Assembly: GCA_903825615.1 (NCBI GenBank)
Contig: CAIKBK010000071.1
Coordinates: 1-13,620 of the forward strand
DNA from: Candidatus Vogelbacteria bacterium
GTDB lineage: Bacteria > Patescibacteriota > Minisyncoccia > Phycocordibacterales > XYD1-FULL-46-19
Direction of reading: 5' to 3'
Length of the DNA: 13,620 bases
Part shown: one piece after another, positions 13,397-13,620 of the stretch
Layout: every line of letters starts with the position of its first letter
Position numbering within the stretch: the first letter of the stretch is position 1
Made by a program: the position numbers and the translations under genes
The notes under the pieces: generated by a model
The model's database searches: none
What the model saw: only the letters and a program-made list of their open reading frames with translations
What the model was told of the DNA's origin: nothing

Positions 13397-13620
13397 CTAC
13401 CCTGCTTTCGTCAGCAAGAGAACACTTAAAATAAAAGCCATGGTGAAAAATAATGCTCCATAGAAGCAGGGGGTAAGAAATGGATTGGCCAAGCCTTGGA
13501 CACAACCGGTGGTACAAGCTTTATTATTAAGCCAATTATATAATTCGTAAGCAAAGTTCCCCCAAGCAAAGAGAACACCCATTAAGAGAATAATAAATTG
13601 TGCAATTATTATACTTTTCA
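13397..13620 (-). CDS. Small two-helix membrane protein, start at or just beyond right edge
   Basis: The frame is open to the right edge: upstream of ATG 13582 it reads KSIIIAQFIILL, which completes a hydrophobic helix. The last two bases at the edge are TG (minus strand) before AAA AGT, so an ATG one base outside the window is likely, giving about 74 residues. Two membrane helices flank a polar loop with Cys residues (ACTTGCVQG, then NPFLTPCFYG), the second helix ending LLLTKAG. The function is unknown. The Cys in the loop could form disulfides, and dsbB is nearby, but this link is speculative. Its TAG is directly followed by ATG 13396. Confidence 0.7.
   Translation of the reverse strand, partial: KSIIIAQFIILLMGVLFAWGNFAYELYNWLNNKACTTGCVQGLANPFLTPCFYGALFFTMAFILSVLLLTKAG

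Overview
The window reads as a gene-dense bacterial chromosome, most likely of a Candidate Phyla Radiation (Patescibacteria) member, probably Parcubacteria-like. The placement is inferred from small, tightly packed genes, several core genes without a recognisable Shine-Dalgarno (SD) sequence, an archaeal-looking thymidylate synthase module, a HicB/HicA pair, and several short orphan proteins. TGA serves as an ordinary stop codon (ends of glyA and of the Cys-rich gene), so the UGA=Gly code of Gracilibacteria/Absconditabacteria does not apply. No rRNA, tRNA, CRISPR array or insertion sequence was seen, and no stretch over 300 bases lacks a gene.

Left part (1-2782): a membrane-anchored alpha/beta hydrolase running off the left edge; a small orphan gene (855-1109) with its own terminator; then glyA and dut as an overlapping minus-strand pair.

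Centre (2851-7706): the most interesting block. Four plus-strand genes with abutting or overlapping ends are transcribed divergently from glyA-dut. They are a DGxHR-motif protein of unknown role that resembles the ParB/sulfiredoxin fold, a tandem cytidine-deaminase-type protein in which only the C-terminal domain keeps its zinc ligands, an 808-residue fusion of an MtrA-like domain, a DUF4346-like domain and a methanogen-type thymidylate synthase domain, and a HAD phosphatase of pyrimidine-nucleotidase type. With dut (dUTP to dUMP) and glyA (makes the one-carbon donor) next door, the simplest reading is a pyrimidine deoxynucleotide or dTMP supply locus. A modified-pyrimidine pathway is the alternative.

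The secE-nusG-rplK operon (8931-7723, minus) follows, without rplA after rplK. Its strong predicted promoter is immediately followed by an intrinsic terminator-like hairpin.

Right part (9039-13620): an orphan gene with a perfect consensus promoter and a structured leader; a hicB gene next to a hicA broken by an in-frame TGA; dsbB and a divergent HAD-IB phosphatase with -10 boxes placed for leaderless transcripts; an orphan gene with a TTG start whose SD is buried in a hairpin; a DedA-family membrane protein; a Cys-rich zinc-binding-type protein; and a small membrane protein running off the right edge.

A recurring theme is that four unrelated orphan genes (855, 9778, 11698, 13291) look like self-contained cassettes. 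Each has an SD (full in three, a shorter AAAGGG in the fourth), codon use that looks GC-richer than its neighbours, and a private strong terminator.
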